12,252 bases of DNA from contig DATKDU010000356.1 of the NCBI GenBank assembly GCA_035512595.1, positions 1 to 12,252 on the forward strand, in the 5' to 3' direction. Below, piece after piece: positions 1-7,050 of this stretch; within the stretch, counting starts at the first letter, position 1, and the number at the start of each line of letters is the position of its first letter. Under the pieces are notes generated by a model. That model ran no database searches and was not told where the DNA came from. It was given only the letters and a program-made list of their open reading frames with translations. This DNA is from DATKDU01 sp035512595. Its GTDB lineage: Bacteria; Planctomycetota; Planctomycetia; Pirellulales; Pirellulaceae. A program made the position numbers and the translations under genes.

Positions 1-894
1 CAGGTGCTTGTCGAAGAAATTCTTGGCGCGGGCCGTGATTTCCGGCCCGCCGATGCCGTGGCCGCCGCCGTCCAGCTTCACGAACGTGGCGTCCACGCCG
101 GCCGCTTTCAGCTTTTCGTAAAACGTCTCCCCCTGCGCGAAGGGAACCGTGCGGTCGGCAGTCCCGTGAACGACGAGAAACGGCGGATCGTCCTTGGTGA
201 CGTACGTCACCGGCGAAGCTTCCTTCGCCGCCTCCTGCTTCTCGCTGACCGGTCCGCCCAGCAGTTTGCTGACCGGGCCGTTGGTGTTCGCGGCGGAGGC
301 GCCCGACCTGGCGAACCGTAAAAAATCACTCGGCCCGCAGTAATCGACGACGCACGCCACGCGGCTGCTGACCCCCGGAGTGCCGTTGTTGCCTTCCAGT
401 TCCTTCACGTCGCCGCTGGTGCCGAGCAGCGACACCAGATGCCCGCCGGCCGACGAGCCCCACACGCCGATCTTCTCCGGATCGATGCCGAGCTTGTCGG
501 CATTCGCCCGGATCCAGCGGATGGCCGCCTTGCAATCATGAATCTGGGCCGGCCAGGTCGCGACGCCGCTCAGGCGATAGCCGACCGAAATGCCGACGTA
601 ATCCCCCTCGGCGACCCATGCCCCAATCCTCCCCAACCCGCTATTCTTGTTTCCTCCCTGCCAGCCGCCGCCGTGAATCCAGACAATACACGGCCGCCGC
701 TTGCTCTCGTCGGCTGCCGCCTTCGGCTTGATCACATCCAACTTCAGCGGCATTTCCCCCGCCTTGCCATACTCCACGTCAGTCTCAACCACCAGCCGCT
801 CGCGAAGCTGCTGGGCGAAGCGGCCTTTTTCCTGGGCTGCGAGCGGAGCGGCCATGAATGTGAACACCAGAACGAGCGTTAGATAGGTGCGCAT
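1..894 (-). CDS. secreted alpha/beta hydrolase (esterase/lipase, COG0657-like), 3' end off the window
   Basis: The frame is open from an ATG at 894 to the window edge (298 codons, no stop), so the C-terminus is missing. Residues 1-20 form a signal peptide (short basic start, hydrophobic core, then AAPLAA and QE), so the enzyme is probably exported. The fold is shown by the oxyanion motif HGGGW (74-78), the nucleophile elbow GSSAG (146-150, Ser148), the acid in HGTAD (Asp247) and the catalytic His in GGGHG (His279); all of the triad is present. Family members hydrolyse small esters such as acetylated or feruloylated carbohydrates; the substrate here cannot be told. An upstream GAGG, with about five or six bases to the ATG, supports the start. 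The gene lies 170 nt downstream of the LRR gene on the same strand. It is nearly complete, since the family usually ends soon after the catalytic His. Confidence 0.88.
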   Translation of the reverse strand, partial: MRTYLTLVLVFTFMAAPLAAQEKGRFAQQLRERLVVETDVEYGKAGEMPLKLDVIKPKAAADESKRRPCIVWIHGGGWQGGNKNSGLGRIGAWVAEGDYVGISVGYRLSGVATWPAQIHDCKAAIRWIRANADKLGIDPEKIGVWGSSAGGHLVSLLGTSGDVKELEGNNGTPGVSSRVACVVDYCGPSDFLRFARSGASAANTNGPVSKLLGGPVSEKQEAAKEASPVTYVTKDDPPFLVVHGTADRTVPFAQGETFYEKLKAAGVDATFVKLDGGGHGIGGPEITARAKNFFDKHL

Positions 895-969
895 TGGGAC
901 CTCGCAGGAATGGGGACGGGAGTCAAGGGAGAGTGAACAGGGTACCGGAGTCAGGGGACAGGGGAAACG

Positions 970-1055
970 TACCGAGTTGCAAGTACGGCGTACCCAGTAC
1001 CCGATACTCAGTACTCAGTACTCAGTACCAAGTACCTGAACCCTGAACCCTAACC
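970..1055. repeat. GTACT/TGAACCC low-complexity repeat tract
   Basis: The tract holds many GTAC tetranucleotides. It includes a seven-base period of ACTCAGT (about 1006-1028), followed by two copies of TGAACCC and a CCCTAACC tail (1037-1055). It starts ten bases beyond the LRR stop codon and fills most of the gap to the hydrolase gene. A related tract lies at 4936-4985, just beyond the purB stop. I associate such tracts with planctomycete intergenic DNA from memory; function unknown. Confidence 0.7.
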
Positions 1056-1064
1056 ACACACCCC

Positions 1065-2504
1065 TCATTTTCCCGCGGGCAAACCGGATTGCGCCGCGCG
1101 CCGTTTTTGGAGTGCCGCTTGCAGCCGATCCTCCGCGGCGTATGGGATTCTATCCCCACGGATATTGGCTTGCTCCAATCGCGGTAACGTGAGTGCGCGG
1201 TCGATGCTGATCTCGGTCATTTCAGGATGAGAAATGAGCGATAGCCTGTTCAGCCCCTGGCAGCGGACGATTTGCTCAACGTCGCGATCCGTCAGGTTGC
1301 CCAAATAGATCTCCAGGGACTCCCAATGCTGTGGCAAGGCCACCGCCTCAAACAAGCCGTCGGTAAACTTGCAGTCGCGGAAATTCACTTTCGTCAGCTT
1401 GGGAAGGGAGACAATCGCGCTCATTCCGGCAGCGTCGATGACATTGTCGCCAAGCCTAAGGTCTTGAAGTTGTTCCAGACCCGCCAGCAGCTCCAACTGG
1501 GCCGGCATGAGGTCGCAACCGTCGAGCACGAGGGCCTCCAGCTTTGGGCTGGCGACAATCCGCTTCATCAGGGACAGATCGACCGGACAGCCAACCAGCA
1601 CCAGGGTTCGAACTCCCGACAAATCGGCAAGCGACGCCACAATCTCGTCCGGACGCTCAAAGCCGCTCAGCCGGACGAACTCGACGCTGGGAATGTGCTT
1701 CAGCAGCGACCAGTCCATACCGTTCCAGTCGGCGAATTGCGACCTGAATTCCAGCATGAGCGCCGCCACTGCCGGATTGTCCTTGCGTTCGCTGACCAAC
1801 CCGCCGCGCTTGATGATCTCGCGCACGGCCTCAACCTGCTGCGCCCCTTGCGCCGGCACATGTACAACCTCCAGTTCCGGCCGCGACTGCCGCAGTTTGT
1901 CGGCGGCGGCCTGACTGATGCGGGAATGCTGAAGTCGCACGCGTTGGAGCATCGGCATCGCGGCCAGCGCGTCCACGGCCCGATCGGTTACCCGCGTAGC
2001 CGAGAGATCAAGCTTGCGTAGCGCGGGAAGCTGGCCAATCACTTCCAGTGCGTCATCGGAAATGTCGGTCGCCTCCAGTTCCAGCGATTTCAGGTTCCGC
2101 AGCCTCCGCAGCATTCGCACGTCGTCATCGCCAATCGATCCCCCGGACCAGCTCAAGCGAACTAGCTCAGGACATTGGACCACGTCTTCGATCATCAACT
2201 CGGTCCTGTCCGCAAACGGTGTCGTCAGCGAGATCTCCCAGATTCTCGGCAGGACCCATGGCTGGCCGTTACGATCCGACCGATTGTGCACGACGAAGTA
2301 CGGCCCCTCCTCCAATCGCTCAATGATCCGAATACGCCGCTGGATCAGGAAGGCATAGTATCCGACGCCCACGGCCGGGAGCAGGATGATCGCCAGCAAA
2401 AGGCCAATCGTGACCCGCCACATCCAGCGGCTGGAGCGGGCGCCTGGCGGCGGGCTGCGATCGGGGACGAGTTCGAGGGAATGCATCGCAGTCAATATAG
2501 TCAC
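1065..2504 (-). CDS. single-pass membrane protein with leucine-rich repeats
   Basis: The 479-aa product has a Pro/Arg-rich N-terminus, one hydrophobic segment at about 29-53, a basic stop-transfer stretch (QRRIRIIERL), and then a long domain of leucine-rich repeats. The repeats have the form LxxLxxLxLxxTxIxDxAL and are clearest at about 105-215 and 270-420, as in many planctomycete LRR proteins. The topology suggests an N-terminal anchor with the repeats on the far side of the membrane, acting in protein binding; the partner is unknown. No catalytic motif is visible. The start is uncertain: neither ATG 2504 nor ATG 2486 has a clear ribosome binding site. The gap from the upstream phosphatase gene is only 36 nt, so co-transcription is likely. 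Confidence 0.8.
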   Translation of the reverse strand: MTILTAMHSLELVPDRSPPPGARSSRWMWRVTIGLLLAIILLPAVGVGYYAFLIQRRIRIIERLEEGPYFVVHNRSDRNGQPWVLPRIWEISLTTPFADRTELMIEDVVQCPELVRLSWSGGSIGDDDVRMLRRLRNLKSLELEATDISDDALEVIGQLPALRKLDLSATRVTDRAVDALAAMPMLQRVRLQHSRISQAAADKLRQSRPELEVVHVPAQGAQQVEAVREIIKRGGLVSERKDNPAVAALMLEFRSQFADWNGMDWSLLKHIPSVEFVRLSGFERPDEIVASLADLSGVRTLVLVGCPVDLSLMKRIVASPKLEALVLDGCDLMPAQLELLAGLEQLQDLRLGDNVIDAAGMSAIVSLPKLTKVNFRDCKFTDGLFEAVALPQHWESLEIYLGNLTDRDVEQIVRCQGLNRLSLISHPEMTEISIDRALTLPRLEQANIRGDRIPYAAEDRLQAALQKRRAAQSGLPAGK

Positions 2505-2540
2505 GTTTGGCTGATCGCAACAAATGCAGCCGAATCGTCC

Positions 2541-3035
2541 TCACGCCGGCTCAATGATCTCCCCCCGCGACAGTGGGAGAAAATTACGCTGTCCGTGATC
2601 CTGGGCGGCGGCAATCAGTTCAGCCGACACGAGCCGCCCATGCCCAGGGACCGCATCGGGCGCACGGCGACCGATTACTTCCTTCGCCTCGTCGGGGCCA
2701 ATGCCGCAGGCCACGAGGTACAGCCAAAGAACCGTCGGCGAGCGGTTTTGCCCGGCGATGCAGTGGACGTACACGCGGCTCGCCTCAAGCGTTGCCATCG
2801 TGTGCAGTTCGGCCAGGCAGGCCAGCGTTTCCTCTACGGGGAGTTGACTCAAATCTTCCAGCGGATGCCAGCGAATGTCCGCCAGGCCCGATTGCGCGAC
2901 CGTCAAGACGCTCGGAGCTTCGCTGACGTTGAGCACGTGGGTGATGCCCGCCTCGCGAAGCTGCGATAGCCGCTGGGGCGAGGCAAACGGCCCCAGCCAG
3001 AGACACTTGGTGATGTGAAAAATGGGCGTCGTCAT
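2541..3035 (-). CDS. dual-specificity/tyrosine phosphatase-like protein
   Basis: The 164-aa protein carries the cysteine-phosphatase signature HCIAGQNRS at 91-99 (HCX5R, nucleophile Cys92, phosphate-binding Arg98). A plausible general acid is Asp61 in PLEDL. The length and the early LWLGPFAS segment fit small cytoplasmic dual-specificity phosphatases, which remove phosphate from Tyr/Ser/Thr or from other phosphomonoesters. I chose ATG 3035 because the family-like sequence begins there; the frame continues upstream to a TTG at 3080, but those 15 residues look non-homologous. No strong ribosome binding site is seen. The gene is first in a likely two-gene unit with the LRR membrane protein, which hints at a shared signalling role (inference). 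Confidence 0.82.
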   Translation of the reverse strand: MTTPIFHITKCLWLGPFASPQRLSQLREAGITHVLNVSEAPSVLTVAQSGLADIRWHPLEDLSQLPVEETLACLAELHTMATLEASRVYVHCIAGQNRSPTVLWLYLVACGIGPDEAKEVIGRRAPDAVPGHGRLVSAELIAAAQDHGQRNFLPLSRGEIIEPA

Positions 3036-3126
3036 GGCTGTGATCTTACTGCCAACACCAGTTTCTCGCTCCTCTGGCAAGGGTCTATTCTCGAATTCGT
3101 CAAGATTCTGGGAAAACGGTACTTAT

Positions 3127-3140
3127 GTCCATATATGGAC
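3127..3140. promoter_or_regulatory. perfect 14-bp palindrome, candidate operator
   Basis: GTCCATATATGGAC reads the same on both strands. It lies in the 231-nt gap between the divergent phosphatase gene (start 3035) and the HTH-protein gene (start 3267), where a shared operator would be expected. A weaker pair, GTGAC/GTCAC, lies at 3176-3192. No regulator can be assigned, and no second copy was noticed. Confidence 0.35.
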
Positions 3141-3214
3141 TTACAGCAATTACCCTGCCCAAGGCGACAATTCAAGTGACCAAAGGTGTCACACCCCCTG
3201 CATCTAATCAGACA

Positions 3215-3226
3215 GGGGACAGTCCC
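3215..3226. repeat. GGGGACAGTCCC motif
   Basis: This short palindromic motif is followed at once by CTCGGTCCCC. Similar GGGGACAGTCCCC words are, from memory, frequent near REP-associated (Y1) transposase genes in several phyla. No such transposase is visible here, so it may be only a stray copy. It lies about 40 nt upstream of the 3267 start. Confidence 0.3.
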
Positions 3227-3266
3227 TCGGTCCCCATCCCGCAAGACTCATTCCCGGAGACACGCC

Positions 3267-4628
3267 ATGCAGACGCTTCCTCACGCCAACGGCCGCCCGC
3301 AGCCGATGCCTCGCTCCGCAGAGACTCAGGAAAACCCTGCGTCAGGTCCCAGGTTCACGATCGAACCGGCCGATCTCGCGCCGCCAAACTCGGAAGCCGA
3401 TATCCGGGACCCGGAACTGGCCGCGGCGAGTCCAGCCAGTGCCGACACGCCCCCGGCGGACAAAAAGCCGCGGCCGAAAGCGAAAAAACGCCGCCGCAAC
3501 TCGATGCGCGACCGCCAGGAGCGCGTCAGCGACATGAAGAAGCTCTTGCCGCGAAAGGTCCCCCGGCTCCGCGACCTGCAGATTTACGAGTCGGTGGTTT
3601 TCGAGAAGATGTCGCAGCACCTGGTCGCCGAAATCTTCGGCCTGTCGCAGGTCCGCATCCTGCAGATCGTTCGCGAGGTCCGCGCCTGGAAGAGCACCGT
3701 CCCCTACGACATTCCCGGCATGACCGACCAGCAGCAGATCAACCTGGCGACGCACGAGACCCGCCAGTGGCTGGTCCGCATCCGCGACAAGTGCTTCGAG
3801 CAGGCGGACATGATCTCCTCCGGCGAAACGAAGACCTACATCGACGAGAGCCAGAACACCACCCGCCGCACGATCTCCCAGCGCTCCGTCACCCCCAAGC
3901 CGGGCTTCATGGCCGTCGCCCTGGCGGCAGTCAACCAGGCCGGCAAGCTGGCCGGGGCGGGAGAGCAGTGGGTGCGGAGCCGGGCGCAGCATGACGATGC
4001 GACCGTGTGCCGAAAGGAAATGACCAATGACCAAGTCCCAATGACCAATGACCAAGTCCCAATGACCAATGAGCAGCCGGCGACATGCGATGAAATCCCG
4101 AATCCGGAACTCCGAGTCCCAAATGGCGCTACTGCCAATCCGCAATCCGAAATCTGCAATCCGCAATCGACGGGGCACTTATTAAAGAAAAAAACGCCGG
4201 AATTCTCCCCGCAGAACGGAAAGGCCAATGGGAAAAAGAGTTCCGCATTCCACGCGCAAGCGCAAGTCGAACGATCTCGTCGCCAAAAAAAGCGCCAAAC
4301 CGCTTATCGGGCGGCCGCGGAACGGGAGGGGATCAAGCCTGAAGCCCGGCCGCGGTTCTACCGGCTGCTGCGCGATCTCGACCTGATTGCCGACCGGGTG
4401 GAAGAGCGCGTCGAGGCGGAAATCAAGCGGGATCGCACTTCGCGCACGCCGGAGGAGCGAAAACTGCGCACTCAATCCGATCGCCAGCACTTCTTGGAGC
4501 TGTTTTTGCGAGTCAGTGCGGGAATTCTCACGCCGCCCTACGACTTTCACTGGGTCTTCGACCGCTATAGCACCGACACGGGGCGCTTCCGCTGGGCGGA
4601 GGACGCAGGGAATGGGGATACGGGATAG
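3267..4628 (+). CDS. basic HTH-like protein of unknown function with an in-frame genomic repeat block
   Basis: GGAG at 3256-3259 lies seven bases before the ATG, which decides the start; the frame is open further upstream but without a better start. The 453-aa product has a Pro/Ala-rich N-terminus, a Lys/Arg stretch at about 66-77, and a segment at about 100-142 that looks like a helix-turn-helix (SQHLVAEIFGLSQVRILQIV), so DNA binding is likely. Residues 252-271 are three copies of a seven-residue unit (MTNDQVP, MTNDQVP, MTNEQPA), and 277-301 reads NPE.../NPQSEICNPQS; both are translations of intergenic-type repeats. The C-terminal part (about 320-440) is rich in Arg and Glu, probably helical, and ends in an aromatic segment that I do not recognise. 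The HTH segment resembles those of terminase small subunits or site-specific DNA binders, but nothing supports a phage role. The last residues also look repeat-derived. Confidence 0.72.
   Translation: MQTLPHANGRPQPMPRSAETQENPASGPRFTIEPADLAPPNSEADIRDPELAAASPASADTPPADKKPRPKAKKRRRNSMRDRQERVSDMKKLLPRKVPRLRDLQIYESVVFEKMSQHLVAEIFGLSQVRILQIVREVRAWKSTVPYDIPGMTDQQQINLATHETRQWLVRIRDKCFEQADMISSGETKTYIDESQNTTRRTISQRSVTPKPGFMAVALAAVNQAGKLAGAGEQWVRSRAQHDDATVCRKEMTNDQVPMTNDQVPMTNEQPATCDEIPNPELRVPNGATANPQSEICNPQSTGHLLKKKTPEFSPQNGKANGKKSSAFHAQAQVERSRRQKKRQTAYRAAAEREGIKPEARPRFYRLLRDLDLIADRVEERVEAEIKRDRTSRTPEERKLRTQSDRQHFLELFLRVSAGILTPPYDFHWVFDRYSTDTGRFRWAEDAGNGDTG
4020..4178. repeat. intergenic-type repeat block inside a coding frame
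   Basis: Two exact 21-bp units (4020-4040 and 4041-4061) and a partial third (4062-4073) are followed by AATCCGCAATCCGAAATCTGCAATCC-like low-complexity DNA to about 4178. The unit length is a multiple of three and the whole block is stop-free in the frame of the HTH protein. The composition is AT-richer than the flanking coding DNA. On the other strand it reads as the GGTCATTGGGACTT phrase that I associate with planctomycete intergenic DNA. Confidence 0.75.
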
Positions 4629-4760
4629 AGGCCAGAGGTTCGGTTTTTCGGCGTCGAGGACTCGAACCGAGTACACCGTTGTCCGTCGGCTTGCTGTTTT
4701 TTGGCGCGGAAATCTAGGCGGCGGCGATGGTGTTGAGCTTGGGGATGCAAGGGGGAACAG

Positions 4761-4885
4761 CAGAACAATGGGGGCAGAATAATGCAGACCCGGGGGGGGA
4801 GGAAAGAGTCAAGGAGCAGACAACTTTTGCGCCGCTCCCCGAATCCTCCTATTCTGTTCCCCATTATTCTGCCCCCATTATTCTG
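4761..4885. repeat. 24-bp inverted repeat around a 77-nt spacer
   Basis: The left arm (4761-4784) and the reverse complement of the right arm (4862-4885) match at 23 of 24 positions; both arms contain AATGGGGGCAGAATAATG. The right arm is itself made of two near-identical CATTATTCTGCCCC-like words. The position between convergent genes suggests a bidirectional terminator or a mobile palindromic repeat. Neither arm is followed by a clean T run, so the terminator reading is weak. Confidence 0.7.
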
Positions 4886-4935
4886 CTAATGCCGCCGCCA
4901 GTTTTCACCCACTTCGCTGCGGCCCCGCCGCGCTA

Positions 4936-4985
4936 GCGAGTACCTAGTACCACAACTCGGAACTTTGAACCCGAATACCGACCTC
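4936..4985. repeat. GTACC/TGAACCC-type tract downstream of purB
   Basis: The tract reads GAGTACCTAGTACC, then ACTCGGAACTTTGAACCC and GAATACCGACCTCCGACTC. It shares word types and order (GTAC words, then TGAACCC) with 970-1055. Both tracts lie directly beyond the stop codon of a minus-strand gene, in the same orientation. Confidence 0.5.
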
Positions 4986-4989
4986 CGAC

Positions 4990-6420
4990 TCACACCCGCA
5001 ACTCCGCCGCGCTAGCGCCGATGGCGTCTGCGTATCGCTGGCGAATGGGAGCCACGACATGCGCCACAAACTCATCCACCTGCTCCGGCGCCCGGCCGAC
5101 GAACTGCGCCGGGTCCATCGCCGCATTCACATCCACTTTGGCGAATGCCGCATCGCTGGCCAATCGCGCGAGCAGGTCGTTGGGCTTGCCTTCCTGTTTC
5201 ACGACGGCGGCCGCCGCCTGGCTGTGGCGGCGGATGACTTCGTGCAGTTGCTGGCGATCGCCGCCGGCCTGGACTGCCGCCATCAGCAGGTCTTCCGTCG
5301 CCATGAAGGGCAGTTCTTCCGCCAGGTGCCTGGCGATGACCTTTGGATAGACGACCAGGCCGCCGGCGACGTTTTGCAGCAGGATCAGGATCGCATCGAC
5401 CGCCAAAAATGCCTGCGGAATCACCAGCCGGCGATTGGCGCTGTCGTCGAGCGTCCGCTCCATCCACTGCGTGGCGGCCGTCGCGGCGGCACTCGACTGC
5501 AAGCTGATCGCAAACCGCGACAGGGCGCAGATGCGCTCGCTCCGCATCGGGTTCCGCTTGTACGCCATTGCCGACGAGCCGATCTGGTCCGCCTCGAACG
5601 GCTCCTCGATTTCCTTTCGCGACTGCAGCAGCCGCAGGTCGGTCGCCAGCTTGCTCGCCGACTGGCCAATGCCGCTGAGCGTGTCGATCACCTGGGAATC
5701 GATCTTTCGCGAGTAGGTCTGGCCGGTGACGGCATAGCTGGTGTCAAAGCCGAGCTTCTTGGCGACGAGTTGTTCCAGGCCGCGGACCTTGTCGTGGTCG
5801 CCGTGGAAGAGCGCCAGGAAGCTGGCTTGAGTGCCGGTGGTTCCCTTGACGCTGCGGGCCTTGAGGGAGGCGATGCGGAACTCGACTTCGGCCAGATCGA
5901 GCGCCAGATCGTACGCCCACAGGCAGGCCCGTTTGCCGACGGTGGTGGGCTGGGCGGGCTGAAGGTGGGTGAAGCCGAGGCAGGGCAGGTCGCGATGCTG
6001 CTGGGCGAACGCAGCCAGGGCGTCGATGGTCGCGGCCAATCGGCCGGCAATCATGGTGAGCCCCTCGCGCATCAGGATCAGGTCGGTGTTGTCGGTGACG
6101 TAGCAGCTCGTCGCGCCGAGGTGGATGATCGGCCGCGCCGTGGGACACACGTCGCCGTAGGCGTGGACGTGGGCCATCACGTCATGCCGCAGTTTTTTCT
6201 CGTAGGCCGCGGCAGCCGCGAAATCGATTGTCTCAACGTGAGCCTTCAATTCCGCTATCTGCTGGTCCGTGATCGCCAGCCCCAGTTCTTTTTCCGCCTC
6301 CGCCAGGATCACCCACAACCGCCGCCAGGTGCTGAACTTCCGCTGCTCCCCCCACAGGCGGCACATGTCGCGCGAAGCGTAGCGGCTGATCAGCGGGTTT
6401 TCGTACAAATCGTGGGACAT
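4990..6420 (-). CDS. purB: adenylosuccinate lyase
   Basis: The 476-aa cytoplasmic enzyme cleaves adenylosuccinate to AMP and fumarate, and SAICAR to AICAR and fumarate, in purine synthesis. Three conserved fumarase-superfamily regions are present: TSCYVTDN (104-111), GFTHLQPAQPTT with KGTTGTQAS (149-160 and 192-200), and the signature loop GSSAMAYKRNP (281-291). The length and the MRSER segment after the signature match the PurB subgroup that includes the animal enzyme, rather than the E. coli type. One deviation: the signature usually reads AMPYK, and here the Pro is Ala286. The start at 6420 fits the family N-terminus, although no Shine-Dalgarno sequence is seen. The gene is alone, with no other pur gene in the window. 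Confidence 0.95.
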   Translation of the reverse strand: MSHDLYENPLISRYASRDMCRLWGEQRKFSTWRRLWVILAEAEKELGLAITDQQIAELKAHVETIDFAAAAAYEKKLRHDVMAHVHAYGDVCPTARPIIHLGATSCYVTDNTDLILMREGLTMIAGRLAATIDALAAFAQQHRDLPCLGFTHLQPAQPTTVGKRACLWAYDLALDLAEVEFRIASLKARSVKGTTGTQASFLALFHGDHDKVRGLEQLVAKKLGFDTSYAVTGQTYSRKIDSQVIDTLSGIGQSASKLATDLRLLQSRKEIEEPFEADQIGSSAMAYKRNPMRSERICALSRFAISLQSSAAATAATQWMERTLDDSANRRLVIPQAFLAVDAILILLQNVAGGLVVYPKVIARHLAEELPFMATEDLLMAAVQAGGDRQQLHEVIRRHSQAAAAVVKQEGKPNDLLARLASDAAFAKVDVNAAMDPAQFVGRAPEQVDEFVAHVVAPIRQRYADAIGASAAELRV

Positions 6421-6605
6421 GGCACGGGAAGGGACAGGATGAGTGAGCGACCGGTTCTATCGTACGCTCGGGCCGGGGCGCTTGTGAGGGGAGGCCTGTT
6501 GCGGCGGCAGTCGATTGGCGAGACGCGGGAGGCAGCCCAATGGCCGAACCTCGCGCGGGGCGCGGTTGTCTTGCCGGAACTTGGGTCACACGCTAAAAAA
6601 CGTGT

Positions 6606-6687
6606 GGAGGGTAAGCGAATGGTGAGCGGTCTGATTCGAAATCAGATGCCGAGCAATCGGTTGCGGGTTCGAATCCCGTGCCCTCCG
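6606..6687 (+). tRNA. tRNA-Ser(CGA)
   Basis: The molecule folds with acceptor GGAGGGT/GCCCTCC (6606-6612 with 6680-6686, last pair T-G), discriminator G6687, anticodon stem TCTGA/TCAGA (6630-6634 and 6642-6646) with loop TTCGAAA, anticodon CGA at 6637-6639, a long variable arm CCGA-GCAA-TCGG (6649-6660) typical of serine tRNAs, and a T arm GCGGG-TTCGAAT-CCCGT. CCA is not encoded. The D arm is weak and short, and the base after the acceptor is A rather than the usual T8. The rest is regular, and I recall the same D-arm sequence from planctomycete serine tRNAs, so I take it as functional. It sits upstream of the divergent purB gene and borders the accessory region. Confidence 0.85.
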
Positions 6688-6750
6688 CTGTTATATGGTA
6701 AGGACTTACGACGATTGGCCGCGTCTTGCCAGTGAGCCGAAAAGCGGTTC

Positions 6751-6811
6751 GGTGCAACCGTGGTGCAACCGGCTGGAAGAAATTCCCCCGGTGCAACCTT
6801 TTGGTGCAACC
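6751..6811 (+). repeat. four direct copies of GGTGCAACC
   Basis: Exact copies lie at 6751-6759, 6762-6770, 6790-6798 and 6803-6811, arranged as two pairs with offsets of 11 and 13 bp; the second copy of each pair is followed by GG. They begin 64 nt beyond the tRNA-Ser 3' end. Such short direct repeats beside a tRNA resemble integrase arm-type or iteron sites. They could also be codon repeats in a lost gene tail. Confidence 0.6.
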
Positions 6812-6816
6812 GGTCA

Positions 6817-7032
6817 TAGCTGGGTCGTGCTCGCTCGTTGCCAGGCTGCCGCAAACGGGTAAAATCGGACCAAATCAGGGAGGATCGGGTGTACGTACAA
6901 CCCTATTCTCAGGCCAGCCTGCCGGCCAAGCACATTCAAAGCGTTGGCGCCTGACCCCGCCACTCCTCCATCGCCTTGAAGTACCGCTGGCCCGTCTAGC
7001 CGGGTCGTGCTCGATCGTGACCAGGCTGCCGC
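6817..7032. repeat. 36-bp imperfect direct repeat, offset 180 bp
   Basis: Copies at 6817-6852 and 6997-7032 match at 32 of 36 positions (shared core GGGTCGTGCTCG and CCAGGCTGCCGC). On the minus strand both encode the same peptide type, GSLVTIEHDPA versus GSLATSEHDPA, in the matching frame. This suggests a partial duplication of a former coding sequence. Confidence 0.65.
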
Positions 7033-7050
7033 TGGTGTAGCGACCGCTTG
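6936..7050 (-). pseudogene. frameshifted 3' end of an unrecognised gene
   Basis: On the minus strand, one frame gives RYTSGSLVTIEHDPA (to about 7000) and, after a frame change at the TAG at 6996-6998, another gives TGQRYFKAMEEWRGQAPTL and a stop at 6936. Together they read like the C-terminus of one protein broken by a small indel. The family is not recognised. A second degraded copy of the first half lies at 6817-6852. Confidence 0.35.

Larger units (their letters stand above)
4629..4989. other. 361-nt gap between convergent genes
   Basis: No coding frame here has a plausible start, ribosome binding site or family match. The gap holds the inverted repeat at 4761-4885, a G8 run near 4792-4799 and the GTACC-rich tract at 4936-4985. 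Both flanking genes point into it, so transcription from either side should end here. Confidence 0.7.

Noticed and set aside
970..1055. CRISPR array or telomere-like repeat
   Set aside because: The units are 7 bp, irregular and without spacers, and no cas gene is near.
4640..4680. T-loop-like GGTTCGAGTCC on the minus strand, as in a tRNA or tmRNA 3' end
   Set aside because: The flanking bases do not form a T stem or an acceptor stem, and no matching 5' half is found upstream on that strand.
5059..6735. 558-codon plus-strand open frame opposite purB
   Set aside because: It is an antisense shadow of purB in GC-rich DNA; the composition is Arg/Gly/Gln-rich without domains, while the minus strand encodes a clear enzyme.
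6593..6854. Minus-strand frames running across the tRNA (EGTGFEPATD and HGIRTRN type peptides)
   Set aside because: These peptides are translations of the tRNA's complementary strand, a common annotation artefact.
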